A stretch of DNA of 64,000 nt from Paenibacillus plantiphilus (GTDB lineage Bacteria > Bacillota > Bacilli > Paenibacillales > Paenibacillaceae), in the NCBI RefSeq assembly GCF_927798095.1, contig NZ_CAKMMF010000006.1, positions 69,052 through 133,051 of the forward strand, in the 5' to 3' direction. Position numbers and translations under genes: made by a program. Below are positions 25,260 to 33,048 of this stretch, piece by piece. Every line of letters begins with the position of its first letter. Position 1 is the stretch's first letter. The notes under the pieces were generated by a model. That model searched no databases. It was not told where the DNA came from and saw only the letters and a list, made by a program, of their open reading frames with translations.

Positions 25260-26036
25260 CTATATACCCGCGCCTATCTCGAACAGCGGTTCCTCAACCT
25301 TCTCGAATTCATTCAGCACCAGTCTCCGCAGCTCCTGAAATGCGCTTCCTGTCCTTTTTCGCGGAAACGGCAGATCGATCGGAAGTATATTGCGAATATG
25401 ACCAGGGCGAGGATTCATAATGACGACCCGCTCTCCGAGAAACACCGCCTCATCAAGATCATGCGTTACGAACAGCATCGTCGTCTTGTTGGTCTGCCAA
25501 ATATCGAGCAGCACCTCCTGCAGATGAGATCTTGTGAAGGCGTCAAGCGCGCCAAATGGTTCATCCAGCAGCAGCACATCCGGGTTGCGGAGCAGCGCCC
25601 TGGCAATCGACACCCGCTGTGCCATACCGCCCGACAGCTCGCGAGGATAGGATTTCTCAAAGCCTTTCAATCGAACAAGCTCGATCAGCTCATCTACTTT
25701 TTTGCGAACCTCCGGATTTTTAAGCGATAGATTAGCGGCAATGTTGCCCTCCACCGTCATCCACGGAAACAATCTTGGCTCTTGAAAAATAAATCCCTTC
25801 TCAATGCTCGGACCTTCGATCTCCTTGCCGTTCAGCAGAACGGTACCGCTATAGCCAGTGTCCAGACCTGCCACAATTTTGAGCAAGGTGCTCTTGCCGC
25901 AGCCGCTAGGGCCGATAATCGTAATGAACTCGCCTTTCTTTACCTTTAGGCCGATGTTATGCAAGGCGACAACATCACCCGAAGGAACTGCAAACGTTTT
26001 GTTCAAGTTGTCGATCGTGAGCATTTCTGTGGCCAA
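25260..26036 (-). CDS. ABC transporter ATPase, SsuB/TauB type
   Basis: This 258-residue ATPase has Walker [11 protein letters not shown]-loop [11 protein letters not shown], signature LSGGMAQR and Walker [13 protein letters not shown]; the QEPRLFPW segment is typical of the nitrate/sulfonate/taurine class. It energises uptake through the two downstream permeases. I favour the TTG at 26036 (eight bases after AAAGGA). An ATG at 26045 touches that site and one at 26024 is too far. It is the first gene of a five-gene operon; a TetR-type regulator gene lies just upstream in the same orientation. Confidence 0.88.
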   Translation of the reverse strand: MATEMLTIDNLNKTFAVPSGDVVALHNIGLKVKKGEFITIIGPSGCGKSTLLKIVAGLDTGYSGTVLLNGKEIEGPSIEKGFIFQEPRLFPWMTVEGNIAANLSLKNPEVRKKVDELIELVRLKGFEKSYPRELSGGMAQRVSIARALLRNPDVLLLDEPFGALDAFTRSHLQEVLLDIWQTNKTTMLFVTHDLDEAVFLGERVVIMNPRPGHIRNILPIDLPFPRKRTGSAFQELRRLVLNEFEKVEEPLFEIGAGI

Positions 26037-26077
26037 GGTGATCATCCTTTCCGATAAAAACAATAATACATACCTGT

Positions 26078-26173
26078 TTACTTGGTATTAGGTGTAAAAA
26101 AAAGAGCTCTAACAGGTCTTAGCAGCTTGGAAGCCCCCTGCATTGCCACATTTTTACCTCTAATTCTATTCAT
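26078..26173 (-). CDS. Possible 31-residue leader ORF upstream of the sulfonate operon
   Basis: A short basic, uninterrupted frame (Met-Asn-Arg-Ile start, ending Asn-Thr-Lys) fills most of the gap between the TetR gene and the ATPase gene. Its ribosome binding site is poor (GTGGG two bases away). It contains an eight-base T-run after GAGCTC that might act as an attenuator. I do not recognise it; it may be chance. Confidence 0.25.
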   Translation of the reverse strand: MNRIRGKNVAMQGASKLLRPVRALFFTPNTK

Positions 26174-26228
26174 TCCCACAAACTGAAATTCGGTTCGGTT
26201 TGTTATGTCGCTATTTTATCAGTCATAT

Positions 26229-26906
26229 TTATGTCATGTCAAACATTTTTTTATAAAGCAGCTTATGATCACGTTTCACTGCAAAAAAGCCGGTCTCCGC
26301 CGCTGTCGAAGCTGGCGTCATAAACAGGCGCACAATATTCTCCGGCTCAATATGTACTGGAATTTCATAGCCAGGCGCAAGCTGCAGCGTAAGACCCTGA
26401 ATAAGACTGACATAATAAAACGCCAGCTGCTGCGGGTCCCCTCCAACAATAACGCCCTTCGTCTGCCCCTGCCGCATAATGTCGGCCAATGGCCTCAGAT
26501 TCTCCGTGAACCGCCGCGTCGCCGCTTCCTTAATCTCAGGATTGACAGACTGATTCGTTCGAATGCTCTGCAGCATAATTGTGAACGCCCAGTTGCTCTT
26601 CGTTGACAGCCAACCTTGGCTAATTTCATACAGCTTCTCGCGCGGGTCCATATCCAGACCGGCAAAGCCGCTGATCGCTTTCCCGTAGCTGATCTGTCCA
26701 CGGAGCAGAACCTCGCTGAATATATCGTCCTTGGACTTGAAATAATTGTATACATTGCCGACACTAAGCCCTGCTTCACGGGCGATATCCTTAATGTTAG
26801 CTGAATCGATCCCAAGCTTCGCAATCGTTTCCAGCGCGGAAGTCAAGATATGCTCGATGCGCGCTTCTCTCATCTGCATATCCTTCTCTACATTTCTCGG
26901 TGACAC
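26229..26906 (-). CDS. TetR-family transcriptional regulator
   Basis: This 225-residue regulator has an N-terminal TetR helix-turn-helix (about 20-66; IKDIAREAGLSVGNVYNYFKSKDDIF) and a helical ligand-binding C-terminal domain. The GTG start at 26904-26906 follows GGAGGAAG by five bases. It lies directly upstream of, and in the same direction as, the five-gene sulfonate-type transporter/monooxygenase operon, so it may regulate that operon or be its first gene. The ligand is unknown. Confidence 0.88.
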   Translation of the reverse strand: MSPRNVEKDMQMREARIEHILTSALETIAKLGIDSANIKDIAREAGLSVGNVYNYFKSKDDIFSEVLLRGQISYGKAISGFAGLDMDPREKLYEISQGWLSTKSNWAFTIMLQSIRTNQSVNPEIKEAATRRFTENLRPLADIMRQGQTKGVIVGGDPQQLAFYYVSLIQGLTLQLAPGYEIPVHIEPENIVRLFMTPASTAAETGFFAVKRDHKLLYKKMFDMT

Positions 26907-26929
26907 TTCGCTTCCTCCTACAGCTCAAT

Positions 26930-27376
26930 TTAGCCAGCACTCGTCGCTTCTATCCACTTCGCTACCACTGCTGCCAGACCTTCTTCCTTCGCCTTCACAT
27001 CATTCATATCCGTAAATGTAATTGTCGCTCTGTCACCCGATAGCCACTCCAGCAGCCCTGTGGCATCCTCGAATAGAGGCGTCCGCACCTTAGTTTCCTT
27101 TACCTTGGCCCCGCAGTGAAAGACAAGCAGGAAATAGTCTTTGCCACGCAGATTAAATGTCACCTTGTCCTCTCCTGCATAACTGAAGCTCGGCGCATTC
27201 CACTTAATGCCTTCCTCCAATTGCCCATCCGTATGTAAAATAATGCTCCGCACCTCTTCGATTTCCTTCTTCAATGGATGCTCCAGATTGCTTAAATATT
27301 GGGCAACCTGCTCCGTACCGGACAGCTTCTTCGATTTACCGCCCTTTTTGTCCGACTGTTGCTTGCTGGCAGTCAT
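26930..27376 (-). CDS. DUF1801 domain protein
   Basis: This 148-residue cytoplasmic protein has a Lys/Ser-rich N-terminal tail of about 20 residues and a DUF1801 (YdhG-like) domain. Typical elements are the helix EVRSIILHTDGQLEEGIKWNAPSF and the strand pair VTFNLRGKDYFLLVFHCG. Function is unknown; the fold is related to the frataxin-like/SRPBCC-size small alpha-beta proteins often found as orphans in Firmicutes. AAAGGAG lies seven bases before the ATG. It is 23 bp upstream of the TetR gene in the same direction, so they may be co-transcribed. Confidence 0.8.
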   Translation of the reverse strand: MTASKQQSDKKGGKSKKLSGTEQVAQYLSNLEHPLKKEIEEVRSIILHTDGQLEEGIKWNAPSFSYAGEDKVTFNLRGKDYFLLVFHCGAKVKETKVRTPLFEDATGLLEWLSGDRATITFTDMNDVKAKEEGLAAVVAKWIEATSAG

Positions 27377-27541
27377 ACCATCAGCTCCTTTACCACATCA
27401 TTTTACACGAACATAACGCATATTCCACAGCTCCCGACACGATCCAATATGTTCGGTCGACCGCCTATCATTCATGTATCCGGCGAATCCATCCACCTTC
27501 ACTTGGACGCAGCTACTGATTTATTACTATATAGACTATTA

Positions 27542-28420
27542 TTATTTTACTTCTTGCCATGGGAAAAGGATTAAAGGCGATTTAAGTATCTGCGGGAGCG
27601 AATGCTCTGTGCAATAATCAAATTCTGAGTTTTGATATTTATATCTTTTTTCATTACATATGCGGCAATAGTAGTTTCCTGTCTTAGGAACATAGTCATC
27701 AGCTGCAAAAAAACCCTTTTTCCTGCCACTCCTATTCATTAGAAATTCTATTATATTCAAAGTAATAATAACAAGAATTATTACAGATGTTCCAAGTACG
27801 ATTACCATATAGATCAAGAAGATCGAGTTAAGGTATATATTATCAACAATTTTTTTACCTTCATTTATTTTGGATACAATATAAAATCCCGCTAGAAATA
27901 TGTAAAAGGATGAAGTAATAATAATACAGAAAATGCCGATCCTCCGAATAATTTTTTCATACATTGACATATTCATTTTTTTAGTATGCCTTATGAAATT
28001 TTTACTATTGTAGTCTCGCAATTGATTAAACTCTTTATTCAACTTTAAAAGCACTTTCTTTTTTAAGTTTTTCTCTTCGATAAGCAACCGATCACTTTGC
28101 AGTCTCCCCTGCTGTTCTACAATGTGAAGTGATGATAAATCGTTAAACAGCTCGTCGGATAGTAAATACCCTTGCTTTTCCAGTAGCAATTGAATATCCT
28201 CGTCAATCAGGTATCGCTTATTGCTATTCATTCTCGTTTTTCTGATTAAAGGGGTATATACCTTTTCCAGCCTGTCGATAACAGCTTTTTCATAATTGTT
28301 TCTTTTATCATACTTATGTTTCGATAAAGACATCAATAAATTAGATATCAATGCAATTAAAGCAATTACCCCACCAATTACTGCTGAAATAATAACCGGG
28401 GTCTCTAATAACATATTCAT
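27542..28420 (-). CDS. AT-rich membrane protein with C-terminal zinc-ribbon-like motif, unknown function
   Basis: I do not recognise this 292-residue protein. It has one membrane helix near the N-terminus (7-30), a charged helical middle region and two further helices (about 160-185 and 200-230). The cytosolic tail contains YCRIC and DYCTEH, spaced like a small zinc-binding site. Base composition is clearly more AT-rich than the neighbouring genes and codon use leans to A/T third positions, suggesting horizontal acquisition. GGAGGTAATAA precedes the ATG ideally, so the gene looks functional. Nothing nearby explains its role. Confidence 0.75.
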   Translation of the reverse strand: MNMLLETPVIISAVIGGVIALIALISNLLMSLSKHKYDKRNNYEKAVIDRLEKVYTPLIRKTRMNSNKRYLIDEDIQLLLEKQGYLLSDELFNDLSSLHIVEQQGRLQSDRLLIEEKNLKKKVLLKLNKEFNQLRDYNSKNFIRHTKKMNMSMYEKIIRRIGIFCIIITSSFYIFLAGFYIVSKINEGKKIVDNIYLNSIFLIYMVIVLGTSVIILVIITLNIIEFLMNRSGRKKGFFAADDYVPKTGNYYCRICNEKRYKYQNSEFDYCTEHSLPQILKSPLILFPWQEVK

Positions 28421-28755
28421 TTATTACCTCCAATTAATATAGTAATTACCGCTTCAAAATCCTTTACTTTTCATATCGGAATGTTCAATTCCATATTTGA
28501 TATATTATCTTTATCTTAGAAATCATGATCTCCACTACGCCCGCTCAGACTGAACATGGGGTTATCTTCAAGAAACTGGCGACCTAAGTCCTCCTCTTAA
28601 GTACAAACAAGCTGTCCCAGTAGTAGTAACCTACTTTCAGGACAGCCGCTAAATAATTGTCGTGCAGTTTACTAAACAAATATTAACTTCTAGGCAGTAT
28701 ATCGTCCTGACAATTGACAGGGGGCCTCCTGATCTGTCTGTTTCCAACAGCCCTC
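28421..28755. other. Non-coding gap with one hairpin
   Basis: 335 bp between the AT-rich membrane protein and the isomerase gene. Only the hairpin at 28611-28646 stands out. Confidence 0.5.
28611..28646 (-). terminator. Likely terminator of the PhyH-isomerase operon
   Basis: GCTGTCC (28611-28617) pairs with 28640-28646, and AGTAG (28619-28623) with CTACT (28631-28635). TTGTTTGT follows on the minus strand. The T-run is weak. Confidence 0.5.
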
Positions 28756-29562
28756 CTACCCTCTCCAGCTCATAAATTTCTCCGATACGAATTCGGTCAT
28801 CCACTGGTTCACTTCCCATAGATCCGAGACGGGTGTGTTTGTAAAAGGCAGCGTGTGCATATAACCGGGAGGCCCGAATTCGGCGGTAAATGTAGCGAAT
28901 GGACGGCCTGCTTTCAGTTGACAGAGCAGAATTCCTTTCCACCAGCCAAGAAACAGCTGCAGCTCTGTTCGATATTCCGGCGCTCCGGGATGTGGAACTT
29001 GAGGGCCCTCCGGATATCCGATGCGACCGTGAATATGAATCGTCCGCTCCATGGCAATGGTCAGGTTGTCCTCCTGATCGTCCAGATACGATTCGCACAC
29101 GTTCACCCAATGGCTGAAATCCGCCGTAATTTTCAGCTCGGGGAACTTCCGCAGCAGTCGCGCTGTCGTCCAGGGGGTGAACATTGCACGCTGCCGATGC
29201 GTCTCGTGCCCGATGGGGATCGCGACTCGCTCCTCTGCCTCAATTGCAGCCGCGAAGAATCGGTCTTGCTCGCCCTCTGTCATGCAATCACGCGCACTAT
29301 GCGAGACGATCATGATCGGCTTGAATCGGGCTGCACTCATCACCTGCTCCTCAAAGCTTGCAATATGATCTCCACCTGTGAATACTTGGGCGATATACTG
29401 GAAATCATAACGATTCAGCAGCTCTATGAATTCGCCTTCTTGCGATATCGCTGGCAGAGGCGCTTCAATACCAGCATATCCTGCCGCTGCCGCACGGGCG
29501 AATTGCTCCTCATACGTCCCTTCCATCCCCCACAATGCTTTGAACAGCTCCAGTTCCATCAT
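28756..29562 (-). CDS. Sugar phosphate isomerase/epimerase-like TIM-barrel protein
   Basis: This 268-residue protein of the xylose-isomerase-like AP-endonuclease-2 superfamily shows AAAAGYAGIEAPLP at the first strands, the metal-site segments IGHETHRQR and ITADFSHWV, and IHIHGRIGYPEGPQVPHP near the C-terminus. These supply the Glu, Asp and His metal ligands. The substrate is unknown; such genes commonly act on keto-sugars or inositol derivatives. It lies 63 bp downstream of a PhyH-family dioxygenase and is probably co-transcribed with it, under the divergent AraC-type regulator. Confidence 0.85.
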   Translation of the reverse strand: MMELELFKALWGMEGTYEEQFARAAAAGYAGIEAPLPAISQEGEFIELLNRYDFQYIAQVFTGGDHIASFEEQVMSAARFKPIMIVSHSARDCMTEGEQDRFFAAAIEAEERVAIPIGHETHRQRAMFTPWTTARLLRKFPELKITADFSHWVNVCESYLDDQEDNLTIAMERTIHIHGRIGYPEGPQVPHPGAPEYRTELQLFLGWWKGILLCQLKAGRPFATFTAEFGPPGYMHTLPFTNTPVSDLWEVNQWMTEFVSEKFMSWRG

Positions 29563-29625
29563 TGAAGTCTCCTATTCACTCCGGGATTGTGATTCTTCTT
29601 CGCTTGCCTGAAACTGTCCCTGATG

Positions 29626-30453
29626 CTAGGGATACACAATCGGATTGATCGGACTGGCAGCCGCATCGCCCGGGCGAAGCCCCGGAAACCATTGCGCCAT
29701 ATCATTTTTGCGTGCGTTGCTGTCCGGCTCGGCAATAGTCAGACCATCCGCGATATAAATAATCGTCATCACTTCCCGCATACGTTCTGTCGGATTGCCA
29801 GGTGCGCTATGCAGTGTCCAGCCTGCGTGGAACGTCGCATCACCGGCTGCCATAGCACCGTAATCGACGGTTTCAAGCCCTTTTCCTTCGATATAATCCT
29901 TCAAAGTGCGATGCGATTCATCGGAAATCTCTTGCTTGGAAATATAACCATGCTTATGCGAAGCTGAGGCAAAAGTCATTGATCCCACTTCCTGCGGAAC
30001 CGGTACGAGCGGCATCCACATCGTAATCGTCTTGTCCGTATCCAGCGGCCAGTAGATTTGATCTTGATGCCAAGGCGTATGGCCGCCTCCCGGCTCCTTG
30101 AACAGTGCCTGATCGTGATAGATGCGAACAGATGGCACCCCCATCAGATCAGCAGCTGCTTTAGCGAATCTGCGAGCGAGCACGAATTGGCGAACGGCAT
30201 CGCTCATCATCCATATATTGCCGATTTGAATAAAGGCTTTGCCATACGTATCGCGCTCCTCCAGCGGCTTGGTCTGGTTGTTGTGCTCCTGGACAAGCTC
30301 GTTGATCACATTGCGATAAATGCCGATCTCATCCTCATTCGCAAGTCCTCTTAGAATTAAATGGCCATCTCGTTCATATGCCTGAATCTGCTCGGGCAAC
30401 AGTGGATACTCGCTGCGAAGCTCAGGAAATCCGTTATATTTGGACGCTGTCAT
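29626..30453 (-). CDS. Phytanoyl-CoA dioxygenase (PhyH) family protein
   Basis: This 275-residue Fe(II)/2-oxoglutarate-dependent oxygenase has the iron-binding HxD as HQD (His129, Asp131) in TPWHQDQIYWP. The distal His lies in WTLHSAPGNPTERMRE, whose Arg also suits 2-oxoglutarate binding. The substrate cannot be read; bacterial members hydroxylate small molecules including sugars-linked and amino-acid substrates. It is divergent from an AraC-type activator (124-bp gap) and upstream of an isomerase-like gene, a common catabolic arrangement in Paenibacillus. Confidence 0.88.
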   Translation of the reverse strand: MTASKYNGFPELRSEYPLLPEQIQAYERDGHLILRGLANEDEIGIYRNVINELVQEHNNQTKPLEERDTYGKAFIQIGNIWMMSDAVRQFVLARRFAKAAADLMGVPSVRIYHDQALFKEPGGGHTPWHQDQIYWPLDTDKTITMWMPLVPVPQEVGSMTFASASHKHGYISKQEISDESHRTLKDYIEGKGLETVDYGAMAAGDATFHAGWTLHSAPGNPTERMREVMTIIYIADGLTIAEPDSNARKNDMAQWFPGLRPGDAAASPINPIVYP

Positions 30454-30491
30454 CGTAATTCCCCCTACAATAAGATACGATCATTTAACAA

Positions 30492-30527
30492 CATTGTATG
30501 GGATTTTGACATCCTCGTCATTGTATG
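30492..30527. promoter_or_regulatory. Direct repeats in the araC/phyH divergent promoter
   Basis: CATTGTATG occurs at 30492-30500 and 30519-30527, 27 bp apart, in the 124-bp divergent region. This spacing and orientation fit half-sites for an AraC-type activator. Confidence 0.45.
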
Positions 30528-30577
30528 ACATGATGATCTTGATTGTAAAAAACGACTGTACTCCAAGGTGAAATGAT

Positions 30578-31450
30578 ATGAATTTATTTGCATTTACCCA
30601 GCAGCATCCGATTGTCCCCTTCATTCGGGAGAGCGATATTCCCCAGCGGGACGCTTGTTATTTGCCCTTTCGGAAGCTATTGGATTACTTGCTGATCTAT
30701 GTGCACAAGGGTGAGTTGACTATTGTTGCTGATGAAATTGAGCACCGATTAGTTGAGGATCAGTTCTGCTTGCTTCAACCGGGGACTGTCCATAATTTGC
30801 ACGCTGCTGCTTACAATGAGACGCCTTTTGCTCATTTGGATTTGTTCTATCAGGCCCATCGGGACAAGAGCTTTCCGACCAAGCCCGGACAGATCGACCT
30901 TGGCGACTATGGACATCTCATGCAGCCCAGACTAAATGATTTTGAAGGCATCCACATCCCAGTCGTTTTGAAGCCTCGGCAGCCTGAGCTCTACCGCCGG
31001 CTCATGCTCCGAATGATCGAATGCTGGCTCACTCCAGACCCTCTAATGAAGCTTGCTGCACAAGCAGCAGGCACAGAGCTCGTCCATGAAATTATTCGTG
31101 ATCATACGAGTGAATCCGGATTAGCAAACCGTTCTCCAGATACGCTGGATTGGATTGATTCCTACATGTCCTATCATTTGGCTGAGCCATTGTCCATACA
31201 GGATATGTCGAAGCGCGCACATCTATCTCCTTCAAGATTCAGAGAAGTATTCCGCAACCGTTTCGGAATGCCCCCGCACCAATATCTCGTTCAGCTTCGG
31301 CTGAATCATGCCAAAGAGCTGCTGCTGTCTACTTCCTATACACTGGCCCAAATCGCGGATTTCTGCGGCTATTCCGATGTCAGCCATTTCTCCAACGCCT
31401 TCAAAGCCAGAATTGGCTGCACCCCTGGAGCTTACAGGCTGCAACCCTGA
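30578..31450 (+). CDS. AraC-family transcriptional regulator
   Basis: This 290-residue regulator has an N-terminal cupin-like sensing domain (about 20-130; DYLLIYVHKGELTIVADEIEHRL, LLQPGTVHNLHA) and a C-terminal double helix-turn-helix (about 190-288). The C-terminal part has PLSIQDMSKRAHLSPSRFREVFRNRFGMPPHQYL and IADFCGYSDVSHFSNAFK, both typical of the family. AAGGTGA precedes the ATG. It is transcribed away from the PhyH/isomerase pair, which it likely activates in response to a sugar-like ligand. Confidence 0.9.
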   Translation: MNLFAFTQQHPIVPFIRESDIPQRDACYLPFRKLLDYLLIYVHKGELTIVADEIEHRLVEDQFCLLQPGTVHNLHAAAYNETPFAHLDLFYQAHRDKSFPTKPGQIDLGDYGHLMQPRLNDFEGIHIPVVLKPRQPELYRRLMLRMIECWLTPDPLMKLAAQAAGTELVHEIIRDHTSESGLANRSPDTLDWIDSYMSYHLAEPLSIQDMSKRAHLSPSRFREVFRNRFGMPPHQYLVQLRLNHAKELLLSTSYTLAQIADFCGYSDVSHFSNAFKARIGCTPGAYRLQP

Positions 31451-31535
31451 TGCGCGCTACGAGCAAGCGAGCCTCGATTATCTGCCAGAATAAAGGGCTT
31501 CGGATTCTACGACGCCTTGAAATCTGTTAGGAGGT

Positions 31536-31601
31536 TTTTCAGCCTTACAGCGCAACTGGCTTTATTTTTCATTGCTGTAACACGATTTTTCCACCTTATA
31601 G
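31536..31601 (-). repeat. Dispersed 66-bp repeat, diverged copy A
   Basis: A 66-base segment aligning without gaps, in reverse orientation, to the cores at 16443-16733; the TTTTCAG..TTACAGCGC end and the CCTTATAG end are best kept. Confidence 0.7.
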
Positions 31602-31648
31602 CGATAGTCGAAGCGTTTTTACGATGCTTTGTCCATCAGTAAGAGGAG

Positions 31649-31714
31649 TTTTCAGTCTTACAGCGCGCCTCGCTCCACTTTTCCAAGCTATAACGCGGAA
31701 TTTCCGCCTTACAG
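31649..31714 (-). repeat. Dispersed 66-bp repeat, copy B
   Basis: A 66-base segment matching the reverse complement of 16555-16620 at 56 of 66 positions without gaps (my hand alignment). It contains the same inverted repeats and lies next to a truncated VOC gene. Confidence 0.85.
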
Positions 31715-31735
31715 GGGATGCTTGAATTGACTTTC

Positions 31736-31897
31736 TCAACAATATGATAAAGGCAACCCTGCCGTTTCGTTTGTGTGTGGTGGAGAATGCGCTAATATAA
31801 TGCCTTGTGTCGGCAGCCCCAGTCCATCGCGGTAGAAGGCCAACGACCTGTCCAAATCATCGACACCTATTGTGAGCACTGTAATGCGCGGTTTCAT
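31736..31897 (-). pseudogene. Truncated VOC (glyoxalase-like) gene
   Basis: With a good ribosome binding site (GGAGG) and an ATG at 31897, a frame encodes MKPRITVLTIGVDDLDRSLA and FYRDGLGLPTQGII, the classic first module of a VOC protein. The frame then degenerates and stops at codon 54. A shifted frame shortly before the stop still reads GRVAFIIL, resembling the next strand of the family, so a frameshift followed by a deletion is likely. Normal members have about 125 residues. The lost 3' half is replaced by the dispersed repeat copies at 31536 and 31649. Confidence 0.75.
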
Positions 31898-31932
31898 ATG
31901 ATATTCAGCCTCCTTATCTCATTCGATTGCTT

Positions 31933-33045
31933 CTATTGCTTCAGCTTCATGAACAGCTCTGTCATTGGAAGGCCAGGCTTCATTCCAAGCTCCTGCTGAA
32001 GCAGCTCCTCCAGCTTGCGGTATTCCCTGATTGCCTCATGCGTTCTTTCCAGCTCTACATATAGACGGATCAGCTTATAGCTAATATCCTCTCTCAGCCC
32101 ATCCAATTTCAGAATCTCACTGTAATAATGCAGCGATATATGCGCTTCTTGCCCCTCCAGATAGAATCGGGCGGCAAGCTCCAGCAGCTCAATATAATCC
32201 TGCTCGATCCGGCGTCTCTTTTCACTTGCCCAATCGTATGATTTGCCCTTCAGCATTGGCCCCGCATACAGCGCTTCCGCCTGCTTGAACAGCTCTGCCA
32301 GCTCTGCCCTGCATGCAGGAGCCAGCCTGATCGCCTTCAGCAATCGTTCAAATTCATACAAATCGCAATGGATGCCGCTCTCGTCAATTCGGATTTCACT
32401 TCTGCCTGCCAGTATGCATTCCTCTGTCTTGCTCGCGCTGATTGCTTTTCGAATGTAGTATAAGGTTGAGTTCAAGTTTTTTCCTGCTTTTTCGGGCTCC
32501 AGCCCGTTCCACAGCGTATCGATAATTTCTTCGCGGCTCACTGCCCCCTTATAGACAAGAAAGGCAAGCAACTCTTCGGTTTTGGGGCTCCGCAGCTTAA
32601 CAGGCGCCTCGTTCTGGTCCCCCTGATAGATCTTCAATCCGTTAAAGAACAGTACGGTCAGAATGGGCGCAACAGCTGCGGCTCGCTGCTTTTTGTTTAT
32701 TTTGCCCAGCGTCTTGTTCACCCGCTCCACAGTTACGGGCTTCAACAGATAATCCAGCGCATTCATTTCAAAGGCTTGGACCGCATATTCGTCATAACCG
32801 GTAACAAAGACGACCTGGATAGAGCTGTCCAGTTCAAGCAAGCAGTTGGAAAGCTTCATTCCATTAATGTCCGGCATCGATATATCCAGAAATGCGACAT
32901 CTACTTGATTAGTCTTCATAAATTCATAAGCTTCCAACGGATTCAGAAACGTATGACAGACGCCAAACTCGCCGCTCTCGGATAATATCCGCTTCAACCG
33001 CTTCATCGATAATTCCTCGTCATCCACAATAATGGCTCTCAGCAT
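31933..33045 (-). CDS. Response regulator with SARP/BTAD-type output domain
   Basis: This 370-residue regulator has an N-terminal receiver domain (1 to about 120; acidic pocket VDDEE, phospho-acceptor Asp in AFLDISMPDINGM, and Lys in LLKPV). An OmpR-like winged helix follows (about 145-225; LRSPKTEELLAFLVYKGAVSREEIIDTLW), then a bacterial transcriptional activator domain of helical repeats to the end. This layout is known from SARP-like regulators. The ATG follows GGAGG by seven bases, and the stop of the preceding hybrid kinase gene ends just three bases before it. The two proteins are surely partners. Confidence 0.9.
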   Translation of the reverse strand: MLRAIIVDDEELSMKRLKRILSESGEFGVCHTFLNPLEAYEFMKTNQVDVAFLDISMPDINGMKLSNCLLELDSSIQVVFVTGYDEYAVQAFEMNALDYLLKPVTVERVNKTLGKINKKQRAAAVAPILTVLFFNGLKIYQGDQNEAPVKLRSPKTEELLAFLVYKGAVSREEIIDTLWNGLEPEKAGKNLNSTLYYIRKAISASKTEECILAGRSEIRIDESGIHCDLYEFERLLKAIRLAPACRAELAELFKQAEALYAGPMLKGKSYDWASEKRRRIEQDYIELLELAARFYLEGQEAHISLHYYSEILKLDGLREDISYKLIRLYVELERTHEAIREYRKLEELLQQELGMKPGLPMTELFMKLKQ

Positions 33046-33048
33046 GCC

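Noticed and set aside
26037-26228. SAM (S-box) riboswitch ahead of the sulfonate-type operon
   Set aside because: The conserved S-box core and kink-turn sequences are absent; only a T-run and a short palindrome are seen.
28649-29110. 153-residue frame within the isomerase gene
   Set aside because: It is a same-strand shadow in another frame of the clearly conserved isomerase, rich in Arg/Ser.
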